A DNA stretch of 11,071 bases from positions 1-11,071 of the forward strand of contig CALARM010000571.1 in assembly GCA_937888925.1 (NCBI GenBank), written 5' to 3'. Under the pieces are notes generated by a model. It made no database searches, was not told the origin of the DNA, and saw nothing but the letters and a program-made list of their open reading frames with translations. Of this stretch, positions 1 through 6,922 are shown in pieces (positions within the stretch are counted from its first letter, which is position 1; every line of letters starts with the position of its first letter). The translations under genes and the position numbers were made by a program. This stretch comes from an uncultured Synergistia bacterium. Lineage in GTDB: Bacteria > Eremiobacterota > SpSt-956 > JAKJGF01.

Positions 1-233
1 TTGCTCCCGGAGGTCTTAAAGTAGGAGCCAGTGCAATGAAAATTCAGGAAAAATATAAAGATCAAATAGATAAGAAATATTATATTATGCAGAAAAATGA
101 CCTGGGAGGCAGTGACATCATATTCCCCCGTATAGGCATAGGATTTATGGTTAAATCAGATGCAAAAGCAGGGGATGATCTTATTACAAATATAATGATT
201 TTAGAAGCAATACCTGACTGGACTCAGAAATAG
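1..233 (+). CDS. 3' end of an unidentified protein-coding gene
   Basis: The reading frame is open from the left edge (first full codon at base 3) to a TAG at 231-233, giving 76 residues. Translation through the edge reads APGGLKVGASAMKIQEKY before continuing, so the ATG at 36 is probably internal, and no Shine-Dalgarno sequence stands at a good distance before it. The fragment is soluble in character: a charged Lys-rich stretch, then a Gly/Ile-rich stretch around GGSDIIFPRIGIGFMV and an acidic turn KAGDD, ending in PDWTQK. There is no Cys and no evident membrane segment. I do not recognise the family. It converges on the penicillin-binding protein gene, with a hairpin in the 63-bp gap. A stand-alone 65-aa protein starting at 36 is possible but less likely. 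Confidence 0.6.
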   Translation, partial: APGGLKVGASAMKIQEKYKDQIDKKYYIMQKNDLGGSDIIFPRIGIGFMVKSDAKAGDDLITNIMILEAIPDWTQK

Positions 234-239
234 TGAGTG

Positions 240-293
240 GTGAAGAGTGAAGCGTGAAGAGTGGATTTTACCCTTCACTCTTCACCCTTCACG
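240..293. repeat. Heptanucleotide-repeat hairpin between convergent genes, possible bidirectional terminator
   Basis: The left side is a tandem of 7-mers (GTGAAGA, GTGAAGC, GTGAAGA) and the right side is its inverted counterpart (CTTCACTCTTCACCCTTCAC). Bases 247-263 pair with 276-292 over 17 positions with one mismatch, leaving a 12-base loop. It lies 4 bases past the penicillin-binding protein stop and 6 bases past the upstream gene's stop. The position suits a shared terminator, but the T-rich flank is short (ATTTTATT on the plus side). Confidence 0.6.
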
Positions 294-296
294 ATT

Positions 297-2420
297 TTAT
301 TCCTCTATTTTCCCGTCATCTTCTTCAGTAGATACAGGAGGTGCAGGTGTTGGCTGTGCTACTTCTCTGGTATTATCAACAGCCCAGCCTTTATGGGCAG
401 AAAGTTCACAGCTTTTTTTCGGCTCAGTACCTTTCTCAAATCGCCTTTTTGTAGAGGATGGACATTTTGAACCTGCAATCAGTCCTGATTCGGGACATAT
501 CTCTACCTCAACATAATCTCCTTTTGGCATTTCAAATTCCGCTACAGGGAGCTTTTCTTCTGCTTTTTTCATAACATCGGCCCATATCATGGCAGGATAA
601 TCTCCTCCGTAAACCCTTTCCATAGGAGAAAAATCATCATTACCTATCCAGACAGCAGTGGAAAAATCCGGTGTGTAACCTACAAACCATGCATCGCGAT
701 AGTCACTTGTAGTGCCGGTTTTACCTGCTGCAGATCTTCCTATATAGGCATTGGCACCTGTACCGCTCTCTATTACACCTCTGAGCATATCTGTAACATT
801 ATAGGCTGTTTCTGCAGGAAGAATTTTTATACCTGTTCTGTGTGAATTGTCTTCTATAACATTTCCGTCACTATCAGTTATCTTTTTTATCGTAGTAGGT
901 TCAATTTTTGTTCCCATATTTCCAAGTATTGATACGGCAGAAGCCATTTCCACAACAGTCACTTCAGCACTGCCAAGGGCAAGGGACAGATATGGTTTTA
1001 ACTCGCCCTGAATACCCATTGCATGGGCGTATTTTATTACAGTATCTATACCTACCTGTTCCAGGATCTTCACACTTATAACATTACGGGAAAGCCTGAG
1101 AGCATCCCTCATTCGCATGGAACCCATAAACCTGCCATCACTGTTCTGAGGTGTATAAGGTTCTCCCTGGGGAGAGGTAAATGTTGTTGGGGAATCACTG
1201 AAGACAGTATCGGGTGATATACCGCTGTTTACTGCCGCAGTATAGACAAATATCTTGAATGAAGAACCTGGCTGCCTTCTGGCCTGCCATGCCCTGTTAA
1301 ATTGATTTTTCTGATTGTAATCATATCCTCCTACCATAACCCTTATGAAACCTGTTTTATTTTCCACACATACAAGAGCACCTTCGCTGCAATAGGCATA
1401 TTCCTGTATCCCCAGATCAATACCTTTCCTTAATGCTGTCTGGGCATATTCCTGAAGTGGTATGTCAAGAGTACTGTAAACCTTCAGCCCGCCTCTGTAG
1501 ACTACTTCAGAACCATATTTTTTTACCAGTTCATGAAGACAGTAAGTACTGAAATAGGGCATACGAAAACCTTTAAATCCAAGTTCCCTTGGGCCTGTCG
1601 TTTTTACAGGTTTATCAATATATTTTTTTGCTTCTTCCGGTGCAATCATAGATAGTTCTTTCATTCTGTTAAGGACAAGGGTCTGTCTTTCTTTGCATGC
1701 TTTAATATCTACAAATGGTGAGAATACTGAAGGAGCCTGGGGCAGTCCTGCAAGGACTGCGGCCTGTCCCAGATCCACGTCTGTTACTGATTTGCCGAAA
1801 TAGGTTCTCGCCGCAGCTTCCACACCGAAAGAACCGGAACCGAGAAATATCTGATTTAAATATAATTCTAAAATCTCATCTTTTGAGAATTTCTTCTCAA
1901 TCTGAATGGAAAGAAGTATTTCGGAAATTTTTCTTCCGTAACTCTGTTCCTGAGATAGAAAAAGGTTTCTTGCAAGTTGCTGTGTAATGGTACTTGCTCC
2001 CTGGCTCATGCCTTTTTCCCTGAGATTGGCCCAGAGAGCCCTTAAAATACCTTTTATACTTATGCCATGGTGGGAATAAAATTTATCATCTTCTATGGCA
2101 AGAAAAGCATTCACCAGATCTTTCGGCATTTTCTTAAGAGGAACCCATGTCCTGTTTTCTTCATAAAGTTCTGCAACCAGTTCACCGTTACTTGCATAAA
2201 TTCGTGTTGTTTCTCCCGGTTGAAATTTCTCAAGGGCACTTATGTCTGGAAGGGTTTTGTAACAACTGTATATAATACCTGTTGCAGTACCCAGAACCAG
2301 GAGAGCCAGAAGAATAAATATAAGAATTATATATTTGAAAACTGTTTTTATTAATCTATATCTTGCTTTTTTAGTTGCTCTTGGAATTGTTATCACCTTT
2401 GTTTCCTGAATTACCTGCAT
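297..2420 (-). CDS. Class A penicillin-binding protein (bifunctional transglycosylase/transpeptidase, PBP1A type)
   Basis: This enzyme polymerises lipid II into glycan strands and crosslinks the stem peptides on the outer face of the cytoplasmic membrane. In the longest-frame numbering (TTG at 2426), a Lys/Arg-rich cytoplasmic tail precedes one membrane anchor at about residues 30-55. The GT51 transglycosylase follows at about 80-250, with EDDKFYSHHG (catalytic Glu112), QGASTITQQLARN and RKISEI (second acidic residue Glu169). The transpeptidase has SSFK (nucleophile Ser388, Lys391), SRN (446-448) and KTGT (569-572). The C-terminal tail carries CPESGLIAGSKCP and a Pro/Glu-rich end, as in many PBP1A proteins. 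All catalytic motifs are intact and the length is normal. The start is unsettled: TTG at 2426 and ATG at 2420 lack a clear ribosome site, while GTG at 2396 has AGGA seven bases upstream. I list the ATG. A weak promoter candidate on this strand is TAGACA (2474-2479) with TTTAAT 19 bases on. Confidence 0.95.
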   Translation of the reverse strand: MQVIQETKVITIPRATKKARYRLIKTVFKYIILIFILLALLVLGTATGIIYSCYKTLPDISALEKFQPGETTRIYASNGELVAELYEENRTWVPLKKMPKDLVNAFLAIEDDKFYSHHGISIKGILRALWANLREKGMSQGASTITQQLARNLFLSQEQSYGRKISEILLSIQIEKKFSKDEILELYLNQIFLGSGSFGVEAAARTYFGKSVTDVDLGQAAVLAGLPQAPSVFSPFVDIKACKERQTLVLNRMKELSMIAPEEAKKYIDKPVKTTGPRELGFKGFRMPYFSTYCLHELVKKYGSEVVYRGGLKVYSTLDIPLQEYAQTALRKGIDLGIQEYAYCSEGALVCVENKTGFIRVMVGGYDYNQKNQFNRAWQARRQPGSSFKIFVYTAAVNSGISPDTVFSDSPTTFTSPQGEPYTPQNSDGRFMGSMRMRDALRLSRNVISVKILEQVGIDTVIKYAHAMGIQGELKPYLSLALGSAEVTVVEMASAVSILGNMGTKIEPTTIKKITDSDGNVIEDNSHRTGIKILPAETAYNVTDMLRGVIESGTGANAYIGRSAAGKTGTTSDYRDAWFVGYTPDFSTAVWIGNDDFSPMERVYGGDYPAMIWADVMKKAEEKLPVAEFEMPKGDYVEVEICPESGLIAGSKCPSSTKRRFEKGTEPKKSCELSAHKGWAVDNTREVAQPTPAPPVSTEEDDGKIEE

Positions 2421-2426
2421 GTGCAA

Positions 2427-2621
2427 GTAATTCAGAGATTATTCTATAAATTAAAAAAAATTCCTTTAAGAACCTGTCTAAAAACTTGACGTTATACCAT
2501 GTAATTATGCATTTATGACCATTTGTTGATGAAATCATCAAACCCTTTGATTATCTGATAAGTTACGACTAAGGTTAAGAAATAAATCATGTTGTTGTAA
2601 AATTCTCAGAATCAGATCTAT
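2427..2621. other. Intergenic region before the penicillin-binding protein gene
   Basis: These 195 bp separate two minus-strand genes. They hold a short perfect inverted repeat, TTGATGA/TCATCAA, at 2526-2541 with a 2-base loop, and a run of eight A on the plus strand at 2453-2460. I see no reading frame with a ribosome site and no clear terminator for the radical SAM gene that ends at 2622. The penicillin-binding protein gene probably has its own promoter here, but none is convincing. Confidence 0.4.
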
Positions 2622-4061
2622 TCAGGAGCAAGAAGATAATCCACACTGTAATAACCAGTCAATCGCAGCGGGATCTATATTTTTCAATTTAATATAAAAA
2701 AGGATAGCTTCTGAATAGAGAGCTTTTTTTCTTATACAATCCTTTAAATATAATTTAAAGGCATCTCCTGTTACGGCAAGAGAACGATGGTAGCAAGGAC
2801 CGCCACACAGGAACCTGGCCCAGCAGGAAGAACATTCTTCTTTTTCTCCTATGAAGGTCCTGTAAGGTTTAAGTTTTTTACTGTCAAATTTTTTATCATA
2901 AACAGAACCAAGGGCAAATCTTGTGTCACCGTAAAAATGGTGACAGGGATAAATAGTTCCGTCAGGAGATACAGCAATGGTATCAATTCCTGAACGACAC
3001 GGAAATGGATTGGGTATCCTTATATGAAGTTTTTTTATAATATCATATACAGGTATTATATGAAGGTAATTCCTGCTTCTCATACGAAGAAATAAAAAAT
3101 CAAAAAGTTTTCTGTATTTTTCTCTGTATATTTCAAGAAGTTCTTTTTCATCGTATAAGAGTTCTTCTTTGACAGAATAGAATTCAGTAAGCTCTATAAC
3201 ATTAAATCCCATGGCAGATAAAAGAATAACTCTGTTTACAGGCTCGCTTTTTAGAGTGTCTATAGTAGTAGTAACATATTTAAATGGATTATCATAGAGG
3301 AAGAAAAAATCAGGGAGTAATTCATTTATTCTTTCATAACTGCCTGTCCCATCAGGAAATATTCTGTTTGTGTCATGTTCGATTTTGTCTCCATCTAAAG
3401 TAATTTTTAAATAAATACCATAATCCATACAGAATTTTATTATTTCTTCTGTTATAAGTGTTGCGTTTGTTGTCGGTATTATCAAAACATCCCTGTTCTT
3501 TTTTAAGAGTTTCTGTCTCCATTTTACGGCTTCTTTTAAAATATCTATTTTCATAAAAGGTTCTCCACCTATAAATAGGAGTTCGAATCTATTTATGCCT
3601 TTCCCATGTTTCTCAAGAAAAGAAGTAATATGGTTAAACGTTTTGACAGACATATCTTTTTCACAGGAATTCCAGAGGTTAGATTCAAATTTATTATAAC
3701 AGTAAGTGCAGGCCATATTACATTTCAGAGTATTGGCCAGAATAATTCTTTGAAATGTCATGGGTGCAGAATTTTTCGCAGGATAAAAAGTATCGAAGAA
3801 GCCCCTTTCCATAAGAAGTTGCAAATTATCAAGGTTATCCTTTACATAATTTTCAGGATAAAATTTAGAAAGTCTTTCTTCTGCTATATGGAATTCTTCT
3901 ATATGTTTAAGATCCGTAAGAAGTCTGTTCAGATTATTATCATATTCTATCAAAGTAAGGCTCTGTGGAAAAAAATATATAAAATCTTCTGTAGATAGAT
4001 TGAACCTTACCCATTCCAGATTTTTACATAATTCTTTTAATAAAGATATGCTTTTGTTCAT
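2622..4061 (-). CDS. Radical SAM/SPASM-domain protein, probable peptide or protein maturase
   Basis: A 479-residue radical SAM enzyme with three predicted [4Fe-4S] clusters. The SAM-binding cluster motif CxxxCxxC is CNMACTYC (Cys114, 118, 121), followed by the SAM-contact motif GGEP at 165-168. The C-terminal SPASM domain fits the family spacing exactly: Cys355-x12-Gly368-x4-Cys373, then Cys410-x2-Cys413-x5-Cys419-x3-Cys423, then Cys442. SPASM enzymes typically modify ribosomal peptides or proteins (thioether crosslinks, formylglycine and similar). The first 100 residues form a separate region resembling the leader-binding segment of peptide maturases, which is my inference. The start is ATG with AGAGG seven bases upstream. 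The 169-aa gene lies 96 bp upstream on the same strand, with a hairpin between. The enzyme class is secure, the reaction is unknown, and sulfatase maturation is possible but not supported by a neighbour. Confidence 0.9.
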   Translation of the reverse strand: MNKSISLLKELCKNLEWVRFNLSTEDFIYFFPQSLTLIEYDNNLNRLLTDLKHIEEFHIAEERLSKFYPENYVKDNLDNLQLLMERGFFDTFYPAKNSAPMTFQRIILANTLKCNMACTYCYNKFESNLWNSCEKDMSVKTFNHITSFLEKHGKGINRFELLFIGGEPFMKIDILKEAVKWRQKLLKKNRDVLIIPTTNATLITEEIIKFCMDYGIYLKITLDGDKIEHDTNRIFPDGTGSYERINELLPDFFFLYDNPFKYVTTTIDTLKSEPVNRVILLSAMGFNVIELTEFYSVKEELLYDEKELLEIYREKYRKLFDFLFLRMRSRNYLHIIPVYDIIKKLHIRIPNPFPCRSGIDTIAVSPDGTIYPCHHFYGDTRFALGSVYDKKFDSKKLKPYRTFIGEKEECSSCWARFLCGGPCYHRSLAVTGDAFKLYLKDCIRKKALYSEAILFYIKLKNIDPAAIDWLLQCGLSSCS

Positions 4062-4089
4062 TAATTTACCTCTTTTTATAAAATAATAT

Positions 4090-4119
4090 AAAAATAAATT
4101 CCCGAGGGAATTTATTTTT
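4090..4119 (-). terminator. Perfect 14-bp hairpin between the 169-aa gene and the maturase gene (terminator or attenuator)
   Basis: Bases 4090-4103 (AAAAATAAATTCCC) pair perfectly with 4106-4119 around a 2-base loop, or 13 bp around CGAG. The A/T ends provide a U-rich 3' arm on either strand. On the minus strand it stands 38 bp past the stop of the 169-aa gene and 28 bp before the maturase start. That suits partial termination, giving more transcript of the first gene than of the second. It could also be a full stop, with the maturase read from another promoter. Confidence 0.6.
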
Positions 4120-4157
4120 ATTGAGAAATGTACCTGTCTATATTGGATATAATTATA

Positions 4158-4667
4158 TTAATATATTATTCCACCTGAATGATTTGCATGAAATTTAAGT
4201 TCAATACCATTTTCTTTTGCCATCTTCTTTGCTTCTTCATAACTCATAGTCTGCCCTCTGTCCCATGCTACAAGAACTGTATCCCCGCATGAGCCGGGAT
4301 AAATGCGACCGTATTGATAGTCTGAAGGAACACCTGTAATTATTTTTGATGTTTTATATTCCGGAATAGTTTCTTTCCCTATACCGGTAACAGGAATCCC
4401 GTATTGATCCCTTATTGCGTAAACGTCTTTTATGTTCATTTGTTCAACCCAGAGCATTGTATTCACTTGATTGCCACAGGAAGAAGCAACATTTAAATAT
4501 ACGTAATTGGGTTTATATTTTTTTGTACTTGGTTTTTTTAAATTTACTTCTTCTGTACCTGATGTTGAAGGTGTAAATACATCTTTTGCTTCTGTACTAT
4601 CATTTAGCACCTTCATACCTTTTAAATTTTTGTTGACTTCCATAGAAGTCGCTGAATTGATCTTCAT
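4158..4667 (-). CDS. 169-aa protein of unknown function, candidate substrate of the adjacent radical SAM enzyme
   Basis: I do not recognise this protein. The first 50 residues look disordered (Ser/Thr/Lys/Asn-rich, with DVFTPSTSG at 29-37). They are followed by a compact-looking region rich in Tyr, Gly and Ile. It has only two Cys, each followed by Gly (SSCGNQ, Cys64; GSCGDT, Cys127), a helix-like stretch SYEEAKKMAKENG, and the unusual C-terminus HANHSGGIIY. No signal peptide, membrane segment or known catalytic motif is visible. The start is well set: ATG with GGAGG eight bases upstream. The gene precedes the radical SAM/SPASM gene on the same strand, and an intervening hairpin could raise its expression over the enzyme. 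That layout is common for precursor-maturase pairs, but 169 residues is long for a ribosomal peptide precursor. A modified structural protein or an unrelated neighbour are alternatives. Confidence 0.8.
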   Translation of the reverse strand: MKINSATSMEVNKNLKGMKVLNDSTEAKDVFTPSTSGTEEVNLKKPSTKKYKPNYVYLNVASSCGNQVNTMLWVEQMNIKDVYAIRDQYGIPVTGIGKETIPEYKTSKIITGVPSDYQYGRIYPGSCGDTVLVAWDRGQTMSYEEAKKMAKENGIELKFHANHSGGIIY

Positions 4668-4762
4668 AAAACTAACCTCCTAATTTTTTAATTAAAGTAA
4701 AATCATAAAGATATTTACATTTTGTTTATTATTAATTAATAAAGATTTTTATTAACTATTTA

Positions 4763-4802
4763 ACTATATAATAACATAAAATGTTATTGCAATAACATTT
4801 TA
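4763..4802 (-). promoter_or_regulatory. Probable promoter of the 169-aa gene with a 26-bp palindromic operator
   Basis: Bases 4777-4802 form a perfect 26-bp palindrome centred on TTGCAA (4787-4792). Reading the minus strand, that TTGCAA can serve as -35 and TATAGT (plus-strand ACTATA, 4763-4768) as -10, 18 bases apart. This gives a leader of roughly 90 bases before the start at 4667. The heptamer ATAACAT occurs at 4771-4777 and 4792-4798, with its complement ATGTTAT at 4781-4787. A dimeric regulator bound here would cover the -35. The region is very AT-rich, so the promoter call is moderate although the palindrome is exact. Confidence 0.45.
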
Positions 4803-4837
4803 ATTGTTAAATTTTTGTTAACATTCAATTAAATATT

Positions 4838-4864
4838 AAAAACCTGTTGTTACAGTATACAGTT
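4838..4864 (-). terminator. Weak terminator candidate after the BMP lipoprotein gene
   Basis: On the minus strand AACTGT and ACAGGTT can pair with one bulged G around a short loop, followed directly by a run of five T. It begins about 10 bases past the lipoprotein stop. The stem is short and imperfect, so this is a tentative call. Confidence 0.3.
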
Positions 4865-4873
4865 ATAAAGAAT

Positions 4874-5962
4874 TTATTTACTTATCTTTCCTTCCACACC
4901 TTCAATAAACCAGTTCATCTCTAAAAGTTCTTTATCTGTCATTTTTTTATCTTTTTCTACCTTTACTTTTCCATCCTGCCCTTTGATTGGCCCGGCAAAT
5001 ATTTCAAGTTTTCCATCTTCAATATCTTTTTTTTCTTTTTCCACCAGTTTCTTTACATCTTCCGGAACCATAGATGCCATAGGAGCAAGAGCTACATTAC
5101 CTGATTTCATACCTTCCCAGTAAGAAGAAGTCTTCCAGGTACCGTTATAGACTTCTGTTGCAGTTTTAACATAAAATGGTGTCCAGTTCCATACAGGTGA
5201 TGTAAGATGGGCTCCTGGAGCGAATTTGCTCATATCACAGTTATAACCTATAGAATAGACACCTTTTGCTTCTGCTGCCTGTTGCGGTGCGGCAGTATCC
5301 TGATGCTGTGCTATGACATCTGCGCCCGTATCAAGAAGACTTTCCGCTGCTTCTTTTTCTTTTCCGGGATCATACCATGTATAGGTCCATACTACATGAA
5401 CTTTAGCCTTTGGATTTACCTTTCTGACTCCCAGGGTAAAGGCATTAATACCTCTTATTACTTCCGGAATCGGGTGGGCAGCTACATATCCTATTTTATT
5501 GGATTTTGTCATCTTTCCCGCCACAAGACCTGAAAGATACCTTGGCTCTTCTATGCGGCCAAAATAATTACCCAGATTTGATGAGTTTTTATAGCCGGAA
5601 CAGTGCATAAATATAACATCAGGATATTTCTTTGCCACATTTTCCATTGCATCCATATAGCCAAAGCTTGTACCGAAAATGAGTTTATATCCCTTTTCGC
5701 AGAGACTGGTAAAAATCCTTTCTGCATCAGAGCCTTCCGGCACACTTTCTATATAAGTGGTTTCAACAAAATCCAGTTGTTTTTCCATTTCCTTCCTTGC
5801 TTTATCATGAGCAAAGGTCCATCCCGCATCACCTACAGGACCGACATAAACAAAGGCTACTTTAAGTTTCTTTTTTTCCGGTTGATTTGATCTTTCTTTC
5901 GGTTGACAGGAACATAAAACAAGTAACATAAGAATTGATAAAATTAAAATGATTTTCTTCAT
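4874..5962 (-). CDS. BMP-family ABC transporter substrate-binding lipoprotein
   Basis: A 362-residue extracytoplasmic binding lipoprotein of the BMP/PnrA/Med family (PF02608 type), whose characterised members bind nucleosides or related purines for ABC import. It has a lipoprotein signal: MKK, a hydrophobic run to residue 16, and the lipobox LCSC with the lipidated Cys at 19. The family pattern is clear: VGPVGDAGWTFAHD (40-53), GTSFGYMD (97-104), and the C-terminal signature FAGPIKGQDGKV, then TDKELLEMNWFIEGVEG. The length is typical. The start is ATG with GGAGG ten bases upstream. The ATPase and permease genes normally found with it are absent from the window: the gene downstream is the 169-aa protein and the one upstream is divergent. 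The ligand cannot be read from the sequence, and purine or nucleoside uptake is family-based inference. Confidence 0.93.
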   Translation of the reverse strand: MKKIILILSILMLLVLCSCQPKERSNQPEKKKLKVAFVYVGPVGDAGWTFAHDKARKEMEKQLDFVETTYIESVPEGSDAERIFTSLCEKGYKLIFGTSFGYMDAMENVAKKYPDVIFMHCSGYKNSSNLGNYFGRIEEPRYLSGLVAGKMTKSNKIGYVAAHPIPEVIRGINAFTLGVRKVNPKAKVHVVWTYTWYDPGKEKEAAESLLDTGADVIAQHQDTAAPQQAAEAKGVYSIGYNCDMSKFAPGAHLTSPVWNWTPFYVKTATEVYNGTWKTSSYWEGMKSGNVALAPMASMVPEDVKKLVEKEKKDIEDGKLEIFAGPIKGQDGKVKVEKDKKMTDKELLEMNWFIEGVEGKISK

Positions 5963-5984
5963 GAAAAAATAACCTCCTGAAATT

Positions 5985-6029
5985 TTTCATATAGTATAAT
6001 TTTGTTTACTATGAACCATTCTGAATATA
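5985..6029 (-). promoter_or_regulatory. Candidate promoter region of the BMP lipoprotein gene
   Basis: On the minus strand a TTCATA hexamer is followed 16 bases later by TATATG, close upstream of the GGAGG ribosome site. Both hexamers are imperfect and the stretch is AT-rich, so confidence is low. The promoter must nonetheless lie in the 215-bp divergent gap shared with the winged-helix gene. Confidence 0.3.
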
Positions 6030-6132
6030 TTATTCGACGAAAGTTGATTATTCCTTTTCTTGATGATTTTTTTATAGAATGACCATCATTAGAATTTTCT
6101 AACTGTATTTTAATCCAATTTTAAAGTTTATC

Positions 6133-6168
6133 TGATACAATTCAAATAAAGCTTATTTGAACAGGAGG
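6133..6168 (+). promoter_or_regulatory. Extended -10 promoter overlapped by an inverted repeat, plus strong ribosome site, for the 139-aa gene
   Basis: TGATACAAT at 6133-6141 matches an extended -10 (TGn then TACAAT). A perfect inverted repeat, TTCAAATAA/TTATTTGAA, spans 6141-6161 with a 3-base centre, covering the likely transcription start. AGGAGG at 6163-6168 stands nine bases before the ATG. Such placement suits repression, possibly by the gene's own product. Confidence 0.5.
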
Positions 6169-6177
6169 TATATATAG

Positions 6178-6597
6178 ATGTCAACCTATTCTCTTATAGA
6201 TAGTGGTAATACGGTAATAAGCAGTGATTTGAGGAATTTTATTGTTCAGGTGGCAAATTCTTCACTGAAAACCGAAATACTTGAGTTTATTTATTATAAC
6301 CCTAACAGTGTCTTTGATTCATCTCTACTGGCTGTAGAGCTTGAGAGAAAGGAAGAACAGATAAAAAGAGCTTTAAGTGATTTTGTAGAAGCAAACCTTC
6401 TTTCTCCTGTAGAAAACATAAGCGAAGCTTATTACATTCCTGTAAAAAACAGCAAATTCCTTGAATTATTAAATAAATTTGTTAAATTATATAACAGCCC
6501 CAACGGAAGACAGATAATCTGTTCCATAATTATTGACAGAACAAATGACAATCACTTTTATAAAACTTCTGATATGGTAACATTAAATTTTAATTAA
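6178..6597 (+). CDS. Small probable winged-helix DNA-binding protein
   Basis: A 139-residue soluble protein. Residues 30-90 fit a winged helix-turn-helix: a helix (KTEILEFIYYNP, 31-42), a second (SSLLAVELERK, 48-58), a likely recognition helix (EEQIKRALSDFVEANLL, 59-75), then a beta wing (SPVENISEAYYIPV). The rest is a helix (KFLELLNKFVKLYN) and a short strand-rich tail with one Cys. This pattern is found in MarR/ArsR-like and Rrf2-like regulators, but I cannot assign a family. The ATG follows AGGAGG at nine bases. It is divergent from the BMP lipoprotein gene and ends just before a strong terminator hairpin, so it is probably monocistronic. The inverted repeat over its promoter suggests autoregulation, and it could also act on the neighbouring lipoprotein gene. 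Fold and role are both inferred from the translated sequence alone. Confidence 0.75.
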   Translation: MSTYSLIDSGNTVISSDLRNFIVQVANSSLKTEILEFIYYNPNSVFDSSLLAVELERKEEQIKRALSDFVEANLLSPVENISEAYYIPVKNSKFLELLNKFVKLYNSPNGRQIICSIIIDRTNDNHFYKTSDMVTLNFN

Positions 6598-6612
6598 AAT
6601 TTTGAAATATCC

Positions 6613-6657
6613 ATAATAATAATGAGTAACAGGCAACCTGTTACTCATTATTATTAT
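6613..6657 (+). terminator. Strong 21-bp perfect hairpin after the winged-helix gene
   Basis: Bases 6613-6633 and 6637-6657 are exact reverse complements around the 3-base loop CAA, with the GC-containing core GAGTAACAGG/CCTGTTACTC at the tip. It starts 16 bases past the stop at 6597. The 3' arm ends TTATTATTAT rather than in a pure T-run, so it is a probable terminator of unknown strength and can fold on both strands. Confidence 0.65.
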
Positions 6658-6893
6658 CTGCTCTTCCCCGGGAAAGATTTTCTTCCTCATATAAAGTGAA
6701 AAAAATGGGATTTACTCAATTTTCAGTGACAGCCATGACTGTTTCGAACACAACGAATTATGAGCATTTATTCCTCCCGTCACGCGTTACGCGTTACGCG
6801 TTACGATTCTCATATAAATTAATAGATTTATGGAACCAATTACAATTTTCAGTAAAAGTGAAACTGCGTGCCGTGAAAAAACCATCTTTTATG
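6658..6893. other. Gene-poor stretch, no supported gene
   Basis: Apart from the heptamer tract at 6778-6805, described separately, I find nothing firm here. A 72-codon frame beginning with GTG at 6696 lacks a ribosome site and runs through the repeat, so I do not treat it as a gene. The 11-mer CAATTTTCAGT occurs twice, near 6718 and 6844. Confidence 0.5.
6778..6805. repeat. Heptanucleotide tandem repeat (GCGTTAC)
   Basis: Three exact copies of GCGTTAC occupy 6784-6804, preceded by a degenerate copy CGTCAC at 6778-6783 and followed by a G. The local composition is more GC-rich than the surroundings. On the other strand the unit reads GTAACGC, which fits the same GTRAMGN pattern as the 7-mers near position 250. 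Confidence 0.85.
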
Positions 6894-6922
6894 TTGCTTT
6901 TCCAATGTGTTTGAAGTATAAT
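6894..6922 (+). promoter_or_regulatory. Promoter candidate for the membrane-anchored protein gene
   Basis: TTGCTT at 6894-6899 is followed, after exactly 17 bases, by a perfect TATAAT at 6917-6922. This would give a leader of about 160 bases before the ATG at 7089, long for a plain leader. In it, GAGAGG at 6994-6999 precedes an ATG at 7010 that meets TAA at once. Confidence 0.5.

Noticed and set aside
247..516. Plus-strand frames opposite the penicillin-binding protein gene, including those near 1023, 1715 and 2067
   Set aside because: They are antisense to a gene with complete catalytic motifs and have no ribosome sites.
2470..2492. AACCTGTCTAAAAACTTGAC as a possible insertion-sequence end
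   Set aside because: I find no matching inverted partner, target duplication or transposase fragment in the window.
2486..2512. Plus-strand TTGACG as a -35 promoter element
   Set aside because: No acceptable -10 lies 16-18 bases downstream and no plus-strand gene follows.
2622..4061. Specific assignment as an anaerobic sulfatase-maturating enzyme
   Set aside because: No sulfatase gene or CxPxR-type site is nearby, and the N-terminal 100-residue extension fits peptide maturases better.
6696..6914. 72-codon plus-strand frame in the gene-poor stretch
   Set aside because: It starts with GTG without a ribosome site, and its middle is the translated heptamer tract. The product resembles no protein I know.
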